A stretch of 39,336 nt of DNA from a virus, in IMG/VR virus record IMGVR_UViG_3300027852_000095, positions 1-39,336 of that record, one strand, 5' to 3'. The notes beneath the pieces were generated by a model. It was not told where the DNA came from. It ran no database searches and saw only the letters and a list, made by a program, of their open reading frames with translations. Below are positions 1 to 8,061 of this stretch, in pieces (the first letter of the stretch is position 1; each line of letters begins with the position of its first letter). The translations under genes and the position numbers were made by a program.

Positions 1-30
1 CCCGCATGAACCTTTTTTTGAACTTGCCAT
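1..30 (-). CDS. 5' part of a 32-aa basic Gly/Arg-rich protein that continues at 39336..39268
   Basis: The ATG at 30..28 has a good ribosome binding site (AAGGAG, 7 bases upstream) and reads MASSKKGSCG to the window edge. Joined to the right end of the window it continues in frame for 22 more codons to a TAA at 39270..39268. The predicted protein is 32 residues, rich in Gly, Lys and Arg, with a CGTPRVGSKGDPKP segment. The function is unknown. Small basic peptides of this kind occur among late genes of tailed phages, but I cannot name a family. It sits between the SGNH esterase and the cysteine hydrolase in the late operon. Confidence 0.6.
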   Translation of the reverse strand, partial: MASSKKGSCG

Positions 31-89
31 TTTATTCTCCTTCCTTTTTCTTTTATTTTCTTTTATTAAAGTACGCATGAGGTATCTGT

Positions 90-164
90 TTAATACCCGC
101 TTTCCCTCAGCCCGCCTGGTTTATCAGCGAGTTCTTCTAAATCAAATTCTTCGTTCTCGTCCAT
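90..164 (-). CDS. possible 24-aa acidic peptide
   Basis: A short frame opens with ATG at 164 and encodes an acidic peptide beginning MDENEEFDLEELADKPGG. It fills the gap between the SGNH esterase and the 32-aa basic gene, and its composition looks protein-like. There is no recognisable Shine-Dalgarno sequence, so translation would need coupling to the upstream gene that ends at 171. It could be chance. Confidence 0.3.
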   Translation of the reverse strand: MDENEEFDLEELADKPGGLRESGY

Positions 165-170
165 TGATTA

Positions 171-935
171 TTAAAAACAATTCACATTATTTTTATTACT
201 AATACAATCTTCAATCTGTCGGGATATTGCTGAATATCCAGCTACAGTTGGATGAACATTATCTGCTCCAATACAATTAGTAGCCCAATCAGCACTGCAT
301 AAACCGTGAGTATCATTCTTAAAAGTTGAATTTACATCAACAATATATAGATTAGACTTTGATGCTTGATATGTCTGAAGCATGATTTTAAGAGCTGTAT
401 TGTATGTAGTAGTGTCGGCATCATTTGCATTATCCACAGGAGTAATTAGAAAAACATAAATATCAATATTAACATCATGTGCTACAATTAAATCAACAAT
501 GTCTTCTACATTATCAACTATTGTTGCCGTAGCAATACTTTGACTAACATCATTTGTTCCTGCCATAACTGCAACTAAAGAATTATCGGGAGGATTTGTC
601 ATATAAGTAATGAGTGCTGCACTTGTTCTCGCCTCTATTTCATCACTTCTTTCTCCACCTACGCCTGCGTGATCAGTATCATTCACATTATCTGCTGCTG
701 GATTCTGATAAGGCCCTACAAAATCAAAAGATATTGTTCCCATTCTAGTATGTATTGGGCCTCTATATCCTAATGATTCGACTGACCCAGAAAGAGACCC
801 TTTAGTGATAGAATCTCCTAACGGCATGAATAAAGGCTTAGTCCCTGTTATCCTAGAATTATTTAATGTTGAACTATTAAATGTTGCCCCAAGACAAAAA
901 AAACTTAACAATATTGTTGTAAATAGTCTTTTCAT
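171..935 (-). CDS. secreted SGNH/GDSL-family esterase
   Basis: A 254-residue protein with the blocks of the SGNH hydrolase family: GDSIT at 40-44 with nucleophile Ser42, a Gly-containing block near 91-94, GTND at 126-129 (oxyanion Asn128) and D225-x-x-H228 as the acid/base pair. The first 20 residues (MKRLFTTILL, then a hydrophobic run ending SFFCLGA) look like a Sec signal peptide. In phages such esterases commonly deacetylate surface polysaccharide or act as receptor-processing enzymes. The gene starts 8 bases after the LamG tail-fibre gene, so the two are probably co-expressed. A signal peptide on a virion-module esterase is odd, since virions assemble in the cytoplasm; export of the enzyme is an alternative role. 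The family call is secure and the biological role is inferred. Confidence 0.85.
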   Translation of the reverse strand: MKRLFTTILLSFFCLGATFNSSTLNNSRITGTKPLFMPLGDSITKGSLSGSVESLGYRGPIHTRMGTISFDFVGPYQNPAADNVNDTDHAGVGGERSDEIEARTSAALITYMTNPPDNSLVAVMAGTNDVSQSIATATIVDNVEDIVDLIVAHDVNIDIYVFLITPVDNANDADTTTYNTALKIMLQTYQASKSNLYIVDVNSTFKNDTHGLCSADWATNCIGADNVHPTVAGYSAISRQIEDCISNKNNVNCF

Positions 936-943
936 ATTCCCCC

Positions 944-3091
944 TCAGTTTAAATCATCACTCATATCTGTATAAGATAATAAAAACCAATCTGTACCATC
1001 GTATATCCACATAGTAACATCAGTATCAGCCGTGACTATATCTGTTGTCCCTCCAATTAATCCTGATGATGTCACATCATAAGTAGTAGCTCCCTTTGAG
1101 GTAACTACTAAAATCTGTCCGCTAACAATACTTACACCATCAAAATCTGTGATTGTAACAGTTGTTGCATTTGAATTCCACTGGGTGTTACTACTAACAT
1201 CAGGAGTTGTATCTCCACTAGCAAAAGTAGCTGTTCCTGCTCCTGTTCCTTGCATTCCGTAATTATATATGTTAGAGACTTCGGCTACCGATAATGCTCT
1301 ATCAAGAATAATTACGTCATCTACCATACCATCCCAATATTGTGTTGGTGAACCACTAATAAACCAAGTTCCTATTGCAAAAGCAGCAGAACCATCATAA
1401 ATTCCACTTGTATGTGCCTTAGGATTATCTGCGCCATTAGAATCTAAACTACCATCTAAATATAATCTAATATCAGTATCATTATAAACCATACAATAAT
1501 GATACCATGTTCCTGTCCCTATAGCACTTGCGCCAGAAGCTTGTCCAGCTGAAGTTCCATCATTATATAAAAACGCAAAAATAACATCTCCTGTTGAGAC
1601 TCCAGTAACATATTGTCCTTCATTATCATCCCTTTTTCCTATGATTACTTCTGCTGATCCAGAATCAGATTCTCTTTTAAACCAATAACAAATACTTATG
1701 TCTTGATCTGCCCCACTAATATCAGTAGACCCTCCGTCTGCTACTGTTAAATATTCTGTATCTCCAGACTCAAAATCTCTTGAGTATGCTCCAAACTTTC
1801 GGTCTACACTTTGAGGTATTGTACCACTTGTTTCAGTTAAATCTTCACTATTAGAAGTCAGATCTGATTCTGTTCCACTATCTTCCATACCCCAACAACC
1901 TTGAGCGTTTGCATCAGTACAATAATCTATAGGTGTAATAGTAGAGGATTGAGTTACTAACGCTGTACTAAAGATAAAATTACCATTACTGTTGTCAAAA
2001 AAAACATCAGCAGACGCCCCTGCTCCACCCATAGCGAAATTATCTGTTGTACTAGTAACATAAGTTGTTGCTCCTCCGTCAGTCGTCGCACCTGATCCAC
2101 TTCCAATTTCGGTAACTGTTGCCCCGTTACCTACATACAGTTTATCATCATCCGAATCCCAAGATATTTGACCCTCCCCAATTTTGGCTGAAACATCTGC
2201 TCCATTGGGAATTTCAAGAGTATTAGAGACAGATATAAAAGATACAGTAGATTCACCAGAACCAGTAGATACAAAGGAAACTGCGGTAACTGTTCCATCA
2301 TTTTCTACAGTAAATACATCTGTCCCATCATCTTGTTCAGCTATCATTAACTTTTGATTCTGAGTTGAATGTCCCTTGATTATAAACTGAGCTTCATCAG
2401 ATTTACCATCAATAGCAAAATGCCCAGAAGGGGTGATAGTTCCTACTCCAACACGACTGTTAGTTATATCAATATTTAAAACATCAACACTTTCCCAATC
2501 CGTACCGTCAGCCACGAGGAGTCGTCCGGCGGTTGCGGTTGCGGTATTAATAAAGTCGGTATCATCAAATTGGACTGAACTGTCCTGAATTGTTGTTACA
2601 CCCGCAGAGGTTATAGTTATATCACCCGATATCGCAACACTCTCAAAATCTGTTCCATCAGCTACCAGAAGTCTACCACCTGTTACTGTTGCACTACCAA
2701 CATCACTAAGTCCGGTTAAAGCTGCCGCTACAGTTATATCATCTGGTCCGCCCGCCCCTCCATCTGTAAGTGTCCATGTCCATCCAGACGAATCAGCAAA
2801 ATTAGCTGTTGTGTCAACATCCGAACCATTAACCGTCACACTATCACCAGACCCACCGCCTCCGGTGCTTAAAGAATAATAAGAAGTGTTATCCGTTAAT
2901 GTTCCATTTGTTACTTTAATTGGCTTGCATTGCTTATTGACTGGACTTCCATCTTCTTCCTGCATGGTTACACAATAATCTAACCTTCTTGTGTGAGGAT
3001 TCATTTTCTGTCCAGCATATCCTGTCTTATTTAAAAGCAGTGCTAGTCCGAGAATAAGAAAGAGCTTCCCTGCCTGTCCAATTCGTAGCAT
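944..3091 (-). CDS. tail-fibre-like protein with C-terminal LamG/concanavalin domain and signal peptide
   Basis: About 715 residues. I place the start at the ATG at 3091 (GGAG 9 bases upstream) rather than the GTG at 3097. The N-terminus is a convincing signal peptide (FLILGLALLLNKTGYA). A low-complexity Gly/Thr/Asp/Ser-rich beta-type region follows with two near-identical GRLLVADGTD-[FW]-ESV repeats, typical of tail-fibre shafts. Roughly residues 390-640 form a LamG/concanavalin-like lectin domain (GCWGMED, FKRESDSGSAEVIIGK, GTWYHYCMVY, YLDGSLDSNG, DDVIILDRALSVAEVSNIYN). The LamG fold suggests binding of carbohydrate or surface polymer at the tail tip. It overlaps the 3' end of the preceding 92-aa gene. 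The export signal is unexpected for a virion protein. The host-binding role is inferred. Confidence 0.8.
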   Translation of the reverse strand: MLRIGQAGKLFLILGLALLLNKTGYAGQKMNPHTRRLDYCVTMQEEDGSPVNKQCKPIKVTNGTLTDNTSYYSLSTGGGGSGDSVTVNGSDVDTTANFADSSGWTWTLTDGGAGGPDDITVAAALTGLSDVGSATVTGGRLLVADGTDFESVAISGDITITSAGVTTIQDSSVQFDDTDFINTATATAGRLLVADGTDWESVDVLNIDITNSRVGVGTITPSGHFAIDGKSDEAQFIIKGHSTQNQKLMIAEQDDGTDVFTVENDGTVTAVSFVSTGSGESTVSFISVSNTLEIPNGADVSAKIGEGQISWDSDDDKLYVGNGATVTEIGSGSGATTDGGATTYVTSTTDNFAMGGAGASADVFFDNSNGNFIFSTALVTQSSTITPIDYCTDANAQGCWGMEDSGTESDLTSNSEDLTETSGTIPQSVDRKFGAYSRDFESGDTEYLTVADGGSTDISGADQDISICYWFKRESDSGSAEVIIGKRDDNEGQYVTGVSTGDVIFAFLYNDGTSAGQASGASAIGTGTWYHYCMVYNDTDIRLYLDGSLDSNGADNPKAHTSGIYDGSAAFAIGTWFISGSPTQYWDGMVDDVIILDRALSVAEVSNIYNYGMQGTGAGTATFASGDTTPDVSSNTQWNSNATTVTITDFDGVSIVSGQILVVTSKGATTYDVTSSGLIGGTTDIVTADTDVTMWIYDGTDWFLLSYTDMSDDLN

Positions 3092-3305
3092 AATCACTAT
3101 CTCCTTTTATATATCTCCATGAATTTGGGCTTGTTCCTCCTGCCGGAGAAAGATCTTCTTCCATGATGTACCATTCACCATGTCTATTTTCATAACCATA
3201 ATAATTAATGTCTGAGTCTGTACTCTTAGTCTCTTTATCACAAGGCAAGAATCCACCTAACAACGCTTGAAATAATGCATAATCATTTATAGTTTTTAAA
3301 CTCAC
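3027..3305 (-). CDS. small conserved phage protein, WYIMEED-type (92 aa)
   Basis: This 92-residue aromatic-rich protein contains YYGYENRHGEWYIMEED, WRYIKGDSDY and NWTGREALSY. That pattern is familiar to me from small proteins next to tail-fibre genes in tailed phages, but I cannot give a family name. It overlaps the stop of the upstream coiled-coil gene by 4 bases (ATGA type) and its 3' end overlaps the start of the LamG fibre gene, which indicates translational coupling through the three genes. A structural or chaperone role for the adjacent fibre is plausible. No catalytic motif is visible. Confidence 0.75.
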   Translation of the reverse strand: MSLKTINDYALFQALLGGFLPCDKETKSTDSDINYYGYENRHGEWYIMEEDLSPAGGTSPNSWRYIKGDSDYATNWTGREALSYSRTSTAFK

Positions 3306-3751
3306 AATTCAACTCCTTTTGATTTAAGATCTGAGGAAATCGCCTTCATGACTTTATCCCTAAAATCTTTCTTGTCTTTATTCAACTTATCGATCTCTTT
3401 ATCAAATTTTATCTTCTTATCTTCCAACTCAGCAAACCCATCTTTTTTTAATTGCTCAGCTTCTTCAAACTTAGATTCGAGTTCCCTTTGCATTTCTTTA
3501 TACCGCTTTATTTCTGTTTGCAGCTCCGCCTTGAGACGTTTAGCATCATTGAGGTCTTCGTGCTTGGCTTTTAAAGAATTAAGCCTCTCAATGCCTTCTA
3601 CGGCTGTTTTATTGGCAAGTTCAACTTCATTCTTTAAAACTTCAAGCCTATTTCTTTCAGAAGCGTTCTTTGCCTTGTCTGCCTCTACTTTCTCAATCCT
3701 AAGTACGCAAGTGTCTATTAAATCAACTAATTTTTTGGTTAAATCTTTCAT
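3302..3751 (-). CDS. coiled-coil protein, virion-module (about 149 aa)
   Basis: Almost the whole protein is predicted to be alpha-helical coiled coil, rich in Lys, Glu and Leu (for example ELQTEIKRYKEMQRELESKFEE). The ATG at 3751 is preferred because AAAGGA lies 7-8 bases upstream; an in-frame ATG at 3769 has no Shine-Dalgarno sequence. It lies between the head-tail adaptor and the fibre genes. It might be an elongated structural protein or an assembly chaperone. No membrane segment or enzyme motif is seen. Confidence 0.75.
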   Translation of the reverse strand: MKDLTKKLVDLIDTCVLRIEKVEADKAKNASERNRLEVLKNEVELANKTAVEGIERLNSLKAKHEDLNDAKRLKAELQTEIKRYKEMQRELESKFEEAEQLKKDGFAELEDKKIKFDKEIDKLNKDKKDFRDKVMKAISSDLKSKGVEL

Positions 3752-3793
3752 CTTTTTTTCCTTTCTCATTAATGGATATTGATGTTAATAACT

Positions 3794-4423
3794 TTATTCA
3801 CCTACATGACCAGCAAATTCCTGATCTTCATAGTCCGCTTCTAATTCAAAAATTATCCTTGCTGCATCATCCCTGTGATCTATATATTTCGTGCGATCTT
3901 CTTCGTAGTCCTGATAATATCCTTTTTTACATAAATGCTTACAAGCCTGCAATGTTCTTTCATCGCCGAAAAACGTATCAGAGGTTGAAATCGCGGATAT
4001 CTCTTTAAAAAACTCAATGCCTATTGTAACGGCTTCGTCAGCTTTTTGTTCAAACTGCATAGTCTTTCCGACAACAACATAGTATTTCGGCTTGCCTCTA
4101 CTGTTCGTATTAAATATTTCATTAAAATAAGATCGTCTTGGTGGCGGTATTATTGGTATTCGATTGCCCGTTGACGTGGTATACCAGACATGATTTTCTT
4201 TCATGAAACCTGAAGTCGTTGTACTTAAATCTATCTCTTGGGTGTTTATCGCTAGGGCAAGCTCTTCCTGGGTTAATAGAAGCCGATCTCTTGCAGATAC
4301 AGGCAATTCTCGCATACCGGATTTAAGAAAGACCAACATTATTGCAGCAAAATCTGTATCTGACGTATCTTGTCCTACTTCCGTGACTAATTCAGTGATT
4401 ACTTGCGATATGGTAAGGATCAT
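3794..4423 (-). CDS. head-tail connector/adaptor-like protein
   Basis: A 209-residue protein. The helical N-terminus (ISQVITELVTEVGQDTSD, then LKSGMRELP), the central beta segment (KPKYYVVVGKTMQFEQKADE) and the helical C-terminus (LQACKHLCKKGYYQDYEEDRTKYIDHRDDAARII) resemble adaptor proteins of short-tailed phages (P22 gp4 or gp6-type connectors). Position supports this: capsid genes lie just upstream and tail-fibre genes just downstream. The adaptor would bind under the portal ring and link it to the tail hub. No motif proves the assignment; it rests on architecture and synteny. Confidence 0.6.
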   Translation of the reverse strand: MILTISQVITELVTEVGQDTSDTDFAAIMLVFLKSGMRELPVSARDRLLLTQEELALAINTQEIDLSTTTSGFMKENHVWYTTSTGNRIPIIPPPRRSYFNEIFNTNSRGKPKYYVVVGKTMQFEQKADEAVTIGIEFFKEISAISTSDTFFGDERTLQACKHLCKKGYYQDYEEDRTKYIDHRDDAARIIFELEADYEDQEFAGHVGE

Positions 4424-4443
4424 AAAATTTTCCTTTTATTCTA

Positions 4444-4503
4444 GGGAGGTAGCGGAGCAACTACCCCCCGAGTGCCAGCACTAACCCAAACTAATAGCTC
4501 CGC
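4444..4503 (-). other. intergenic RNA with two mutually exclusive hairpins
   Basis: In the 86-base gap between the coiled-coil gene and the adaptor gene, arms 4444-4452 and 4461-4469 form a 9-bp stem (one G.U pair) with an 8-base loop. A competing 7-bp pairing joins 4452-4458 with 4497-4503 (GCGGAGC/GCTCCGC), enclosing a small AGTGC/GCACT hairpin at 4471-4482. No U-tract follows, so this is not a classical terminator. It may tune read-through, mRNA stability or translation of the adaptor gene. Confidence 0.5.
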
Positions 4504-4509
4504 AGGTTA

Positions 4510-4911
4510 TTATGATAAGGCTTTTACTTTAGCTTTAAGCTCTGCAACTTCTTTGACCAAAGAACTGTTTTTATTCTTGTAGCCTTCATTCTCGGTTAAA
4601 ACCTTGCTTAATTTATCACCCGAGACGTCTCTTTCCTTATTAGCCTGAGCTACATTTTCAGATAGCCTTTTTATTTCTTTTTCAAGGCTCTCAATCTTTG
4701 ACTCATACTGTTTATTCGTTTCCATCAAATCTTTAGTCTTCTTTTGTTCAAAAACATCTGGATTCTTTGTCAGAATATGCTTTTCAACTGCAAGCACATT
4801 TTCATTTGCAACACCGAATTCCCTTACATCTAAAGATTTCTTAGACTCTACAGAGATAGTGCGTTCATCATATTTAATGTCTACAGTCTTCTCAGTTTTA
4901 TTAACTAACAT
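4510..4911 (-). CDS. coiled-coil protein downstream of the capsid genes (133 aa)
   Basis: Residues 1-60 form a mixed beta/alpha segment (MLVNKTEKTVDIKYDERTI), and residues 60-133 are a strong coiled coil (MDNKQYES-like heptads, SLEKEIKRLSENVAQANKERD). The gene overlaps the end of the zinc-binding gene upstream by 11 bases, so the two are coupled. The N-terminal part could be a small capsid-binding domain, with the coil acting as a fibre or scaffold, but nothing in the sequence is diagnostic. Confidence 0.7.
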   Translation of the reverse strand: MLVNKTEKTVDIKYDERTISVESKKSLDVREFGVANENVLAVEKHILTKNPDVFEQKKTKDLMETNKQYESKIESLEKEIKRLSENVAQANKERDVSGDKLSKVLTENEGYKNKNSSLVKEVAELKAKVKALS

Positions 4912-5230
4912 AAAGCATTTCCTTTCTTTCTCTCTCGCTCATATTCATAAAATCTTTATGATCAGAGCAAAACTTCTCTCCATTTTTTATATAAAAAGTA
5001 CCTGCTGATATATGGCAGATACAACACTCTATTTTGTTCTTTTGCCTATGCTCAAAAGATTTAACGGGGTCGCCCATCACGGTTATTGGTTGCCTAACTT
5101 CGGAGGAAACACTTTCAAGTATTGCTTGATTCATATCGCACTTTGTCCCTCTAATCTTTGAAGCCTTGAATGTCTTAGCTTCTCTCAGCAACTTTGCTCC
5201 CAATCCCTTTGCCTTGTCTTTTACTTGCAT
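4901..5230 (-). CDS. zinc-binding protein with CxxC motif (109 aa)
   Basis: The C-terminal half holds ECCICHISAGTFYIKNGEKFCSDH, with Cys/His spacing that suggests one zinc site; the N-terminal half is basic (AKGLGAKLLREAKTFKASKIRG). It is the first gene after the major capsid protein and is separated from it by a strong hairpin. It overlaps the next gene by 11 bases. Similar small zinc proteins occur in capsid modules of environmental phages, but the function is unknown. Confidence 0.7.
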   Translation of the reverse strand: MQVKDKAKGLGAKLLREAKTFKASKIRGTKCDMNQAILESVSSEVRQPITVMGDPVKSFEHRQKNKIECCICHISAGTFYIKNGEKFCSDHKDFMNMSERERKEMLYVS

Positions 5231-5237
5231 ACCTAAA

Positions 5238-5273
5238 ATATGAGGGGTTAAGGTTTCCCTGCCCCCCTCATAT
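5238..5273 (-). terminator. intrinsic terminator-like hairpin after the major capsid gene
   Basis: Arms 5264-5273 and 5238-5247 pair perfectly over 10 bp (ATATGAGGGG/CCCCTCATAT). Inside the loop, AGG-GAAA-CCT could form a small GNRA-capped hairpin. On the transcript the stem is followed by only UUUUA (the run begins within the stem end), so termination is probably partial. Its place directly after the capsid gene fits a device that makes capsid mRNA more abundant or stable than downstream message. Confidence 0.6.
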
Positions 5274-5291
5274 CCTTTCTTATTCTAAAAA

Positions 5292-6551
5292 TTAAGGAGT
5301 TTTTTGGCTTAACCTTGACATACTGTTGAACCTCAATCCAACCAAGTTGTAGTAATATTTAAGCGTTCCTTCCCAGTTTGTCCTTACTGTTGCATTTCTT
5401 ATAAGGATTCCACCGTGAGCATCAGCCTCTAACCATTCCATCGGGCTAGACATTTCGGCAATACTCAATGAGTCGAAGTTTACAAACTGAACATATCCAT
5501 CCCATGTGTCAGGGTCAAATACAACCGGGACACCATCCATGAACTCTAATCCTGTCCAACCACCACCAAGAACAGGTCTTGATTGTGTACTACGTTTCAT
5601 AGAAGTTAATAATGCGCCGTAGGCTTGATACATTGTTTCACCCATAAGAATGACGCCGTTCTTTGATGAAAATCCATTTTTCTTTGCCCTTAAATACATA
5701 GTGATCATATCTGCTTCAGTTAGCGCTTCTGCAGTATCATCAACATTAGACTTGAAAATTGGATATGACGCCCTTGCGAAATTCTGGATTGTCGATACGT
5801 TGTCGCCATCATCAATGATTCCAGCAATTCCCATAGGCTCGGCTGCGTCCGTCTTTGTTACTATATGATTATCTGTCCATGTTTGAGAAGATGCCAAGGT
5901 GAATGTTGTCGCGCTATCGACAGAGGCAATTTGAACGCCATCAACTGAGTTGTCCGGATCCGCTTCTGTTCCGATATCTACATACATTCCTGCTGCCAGA
6001 TATTCGGTAGCGTCGCCGCCGTTAGGATTTCCATCAACTGTGACCTGTGTTCCTGTTGTCCCGCCGTTACATACACAAAGTTTTCCTTTTCCAGCACCAT
6101 GCAAACATCTATTGATATCCATGCGGAAATCATCTTTCAAAGCCATGATTTCGGCAGATAACACGCTTGCAATAGCTTTGACACCGTTTCTGTCTGCTGC
6201 AGCTAAAGCCTGATCTGTAAATGCAACTGTACCAAAAGAAAATCGAATTGGTGCTACTGGTTGCAAGTATGAAGATTTACCTATGTTTGGCGCTGTTCCT
6301 TCAGCTACAGAGTAAATACCAGAGTGACGTCCGGTACGTGCTGCAATGTAAATGTTGTTATTTGCAACGATCACACCTACATTTTTCTTAATCTGATCAT
6401 ACAAGAGACTTTCTTTTCTTAGTTGAGGTATGATTTGCGGCTTAATGATCTTCTTTAAGATCGCGGCTGCATTCGTAATCGTAAACTGCCCTCTATTATT
6501 ATTCAATAAAGGCAATGCCTTCACGATTGTTTTTTTAAAAATATTTAGCAT
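5292..6551 (-). CDS. major capsid protein
   Basis: A 419-residue protein following the scaffold gene by 3 bases. The N-terminal region (LKKIIKPQIIPQLRKESLLYDQIKKN) followed by IYIAARTGRHSGIYSVAEG and IRFSFGTVAFTDQALAAAD matches the N-arm, E-loop and spine-helix layout of HK97-fold coat proteins as I know them from environmental short-tailed phages. A central insertion of about 70 residues (TGTQVTVDGNPNGGDATEYL to DNHIVTKTDAAEP) looks like a beta-rich surface domain. Length, gene order (portal, scaffold, capsid) and a strong downstream hairpin all support the call. The exact capsid subfamily is not determined. Confidence 0.85.
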   Translation of the reverse strand: MLNIFKKTIVKALPLLNNNRGQFTITNAAAILKKIIKPQIIPQLRKESLLYDQIKKNVGVIVANNNIYIAARTGRHSGIYSVAEGTAPNIGKSSYLQPVAPIRFSFGTVAFTDQALAAADRNGVKAIASVLSAEIMALKDDFRMDINRCLHGAGKGKLCVCNGGTTGTQVTVDGNPNGGDATEYLAAGMYVDIGTEADPDNSVDGVQIASVDSATTFTLASSQTWTDNHIVTKTDAAEPMGIAGIIDDGDNVSTIQNFARASYPIFKSNVDDTAEALTEADMITMYLRAKKNGFSSKNGVILMGETMYQAYGALLTSMKRSTQSRPVLGGGWTGLEFMDGVPVVFDPDTWDGYVQFVNFDSLSIAEMSSPMEWLEADAHGGILIRNATVRTNWEGTLKYYYNLVGLRFNSMSRLSQKTP

Positions 6552-6554
6552 AAT

Positions 6555-7706
6555 TTACCCTTCCGCTTCGCCTTCCGTTAGCATATCCTCAAGCGTCTTT
6601 TCGAGAGTCCCTTGATTCATGTCTTCTTCAGGCGGAGTCTTTTCTTTGGTTACTTTTTTTTCGTCTTTTAGTTCGCCCTTCTTACGCAAATAGTCATTTC
6701 TGATAGCCGCATGATAGTCTTCAAGTTGTTTTTTAACGATCTTTACCGATTCGCTTATTACTTTCTTAAAGTCCTCATCAGTCTTAATCTTAGCCGATTG
6801 GTCAGCAACTAAACTCCTAACTCCGGAATTAAACCGTTGCTTCTCGCCATCATCAATGAAATTTATTTTGTCTTTGATTAAAGAGTCATATTCAGCATCA
6901 AATACTTTCCTTAACCTATCTCTTTCCTCGTTTGCTTTTGCTTCTTCAACACTTTTTTTTGATTCCTGATTTACCTTGTCTATTCCTTCAATCTTTTCAG
7001 AAATAGCATCTATCTTTGATGCCTGATCCTTAAGCTGTGCCTTCTGAGACTTCATTATTTTAATATTCTTCTTCAATAACATTGCCTGGCTACTATCTGG
7101 ATCAAGCTCTTCAAGCATAGCTTCAGCCTCTTCAATATCATCGTCCTTCTCTTCGATCTTCTCTTCAATCTTTTCAACTTTAGCTTCAAGTTTATTAAGC
7201 GTTGACGTGACATATTCATCGTTAATCTTCAGATCGTCTCCGATCGCATTATCTATAACGCTATTTATTAATTTGCCGAACTCTGGATGTTTTATTGCCA
7301 AATCTCTTATTTGCATCGAACCAGCGATTGACTGCCTGTTTTCCTGTAGCCATTTGATAGTTGACTTGATTTCTGACGTTTTCATCATTACTTTTTTGCC
7401 GTCTACCTCATCAATCTCTAACTCTGGATCATCGATTGATGTAGCATCGTCTTTATTTTCTTTACCTTCTCCCTCAGCGTCCGTACTCTTCTCCTCATCC
7501 GCGCCCTCTTTATTCTCAGTATTCTCATTAGAAACATCATCAGATTTTCCCTCCTCGTTTGAATCTTCAGAAAGACTTTCTTCGATTAAATCTTCCATAG
7601 AAGAATCTTCAGTGTTCTCTTCACTTGTAGAGTCTTCTGCCCCGGTAGGAGTTTCCCCCCTATTGTTCATTAACATTAAAAACCATCTTTTAAACATTTC
7701 TTTCAT
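6555..7706 (-). CDS. capsid scaffolding protein
   Basis: A 383-residue, highly charged, mostly helical protein. The N-terminal third is extremely acidic and Ser/Glu/Asp-rich (SEENTEDSSMEDLIEE, EGADEEKSTDAEGEGKENKDD), the middle is coiled coil (KLEAKVEKIEEKIEEKDDDIEEAEAMLEEL) and the C-terminus is mixed-charge. This composition and the position immediately before the major capsid gene are typical of scaffolding proteins that direct procapsid assembly and are then released or cleaved. No protease domain is seen. The Shine-Dalgarno sequence (AAGGAG) lies about 15 bases before the ATG, rather far. Confidence 0.8.
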   Translation of the reverse strand: MKEMFKRWFLMLMNNRGETPTGAEDSTSEENTEDSSMEDLIEESLSEDSNEEGKSDDVSNENTENKEGADEEKSTDAEGEGKENKDDATSIDDPELEIDEVDGKKVMMKTSEIKSTIKWLQENRQSIAGSMQIRDLAIKHPEFGKLINSVIDNAIGDDLKINDEYVTSTLNKLEAKVEKIEEKIEEKDDDIEEAEAMLEELDPDSSQAMLLKKNIKIMKSQKAQLKDQASKIDAISEKIEGIDKVNQESKKSVEEAKANEERDRLRKVFDAEYDSLIKDKINFIDDGEKQRFNSGVRSLVADQSAKIKTDEDFKKVISESVKIVKKQLEDYHAAIRNDYLRKKGELKDEKKVTKEKTPPEEDMNQGTLEKTLEDMLTEGEAEG

Positions 7707-7749
7707 TTTTTACCTCGCTCCTTTTTATAAAATATATTAATGCTCCATT

Positions 7750-8049
7750 TTAATTAATTGGATGTTTATCTTGTAACAAATACCCTTCAAGTTGCCAAAT
7801 TTTATCTCTAGCGTTCTTGAAAGAAATTTTATTTCCTATTTCCTGATCAAAATTCTCTATCGAAACACAAGCACTTTCGCCTCTTATTGTAAATCCATTT
7901 TGTAATGTTATTTCACAAACAACGCATTTACCAGAAGGAAGATTTGTAAAAGTTGAAGATTTTATAGCATTATCAATATCTTCAGGCTTTAATCTTGGTG
8001 CGTTCAATCCTTTTTCTTGTATTTCTTTTTCAATTTTTTCTTCACTCAT
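7750..8049 (-). CDS. phage gp49-like protein
   Basis: A 99-residue protein with the pattern of the Gp49 family: CVVCEITLQNGFTIRGES, then FDQEIGNKISFKNARDKIWQLEGYLLQ. Members of this family are common in phages and their function is not established. The gene lies between portal and scaffold, suggesting a head-assembly or lysogeny-independent accessory role. It is well formed, with a Shine-Dalgarno-like AGGAG upstream of the ATG. Confidence 0.8.
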   Translation of the reverse strand: MSEEKIEKEIQEKGLNAPRLKPEDIDNAIKSSTFTNLPSGKCVVCEITLQNGFTIRGESACVSIENFDQEIGNKISFKNARDKIWQLEGYLLQDKHPIN

Positions 8050-8061
8050 AATAATACTCCT

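Noticed and set aside
7207-7740. Plus-strand frame of 177 codons opposite the scaffold gene
   Set aside because: Ser/Phe-rich shadow of the acidic Glu/Asp-rich scaffold; no ribosome binding site or neighbouring plus-strand genes.
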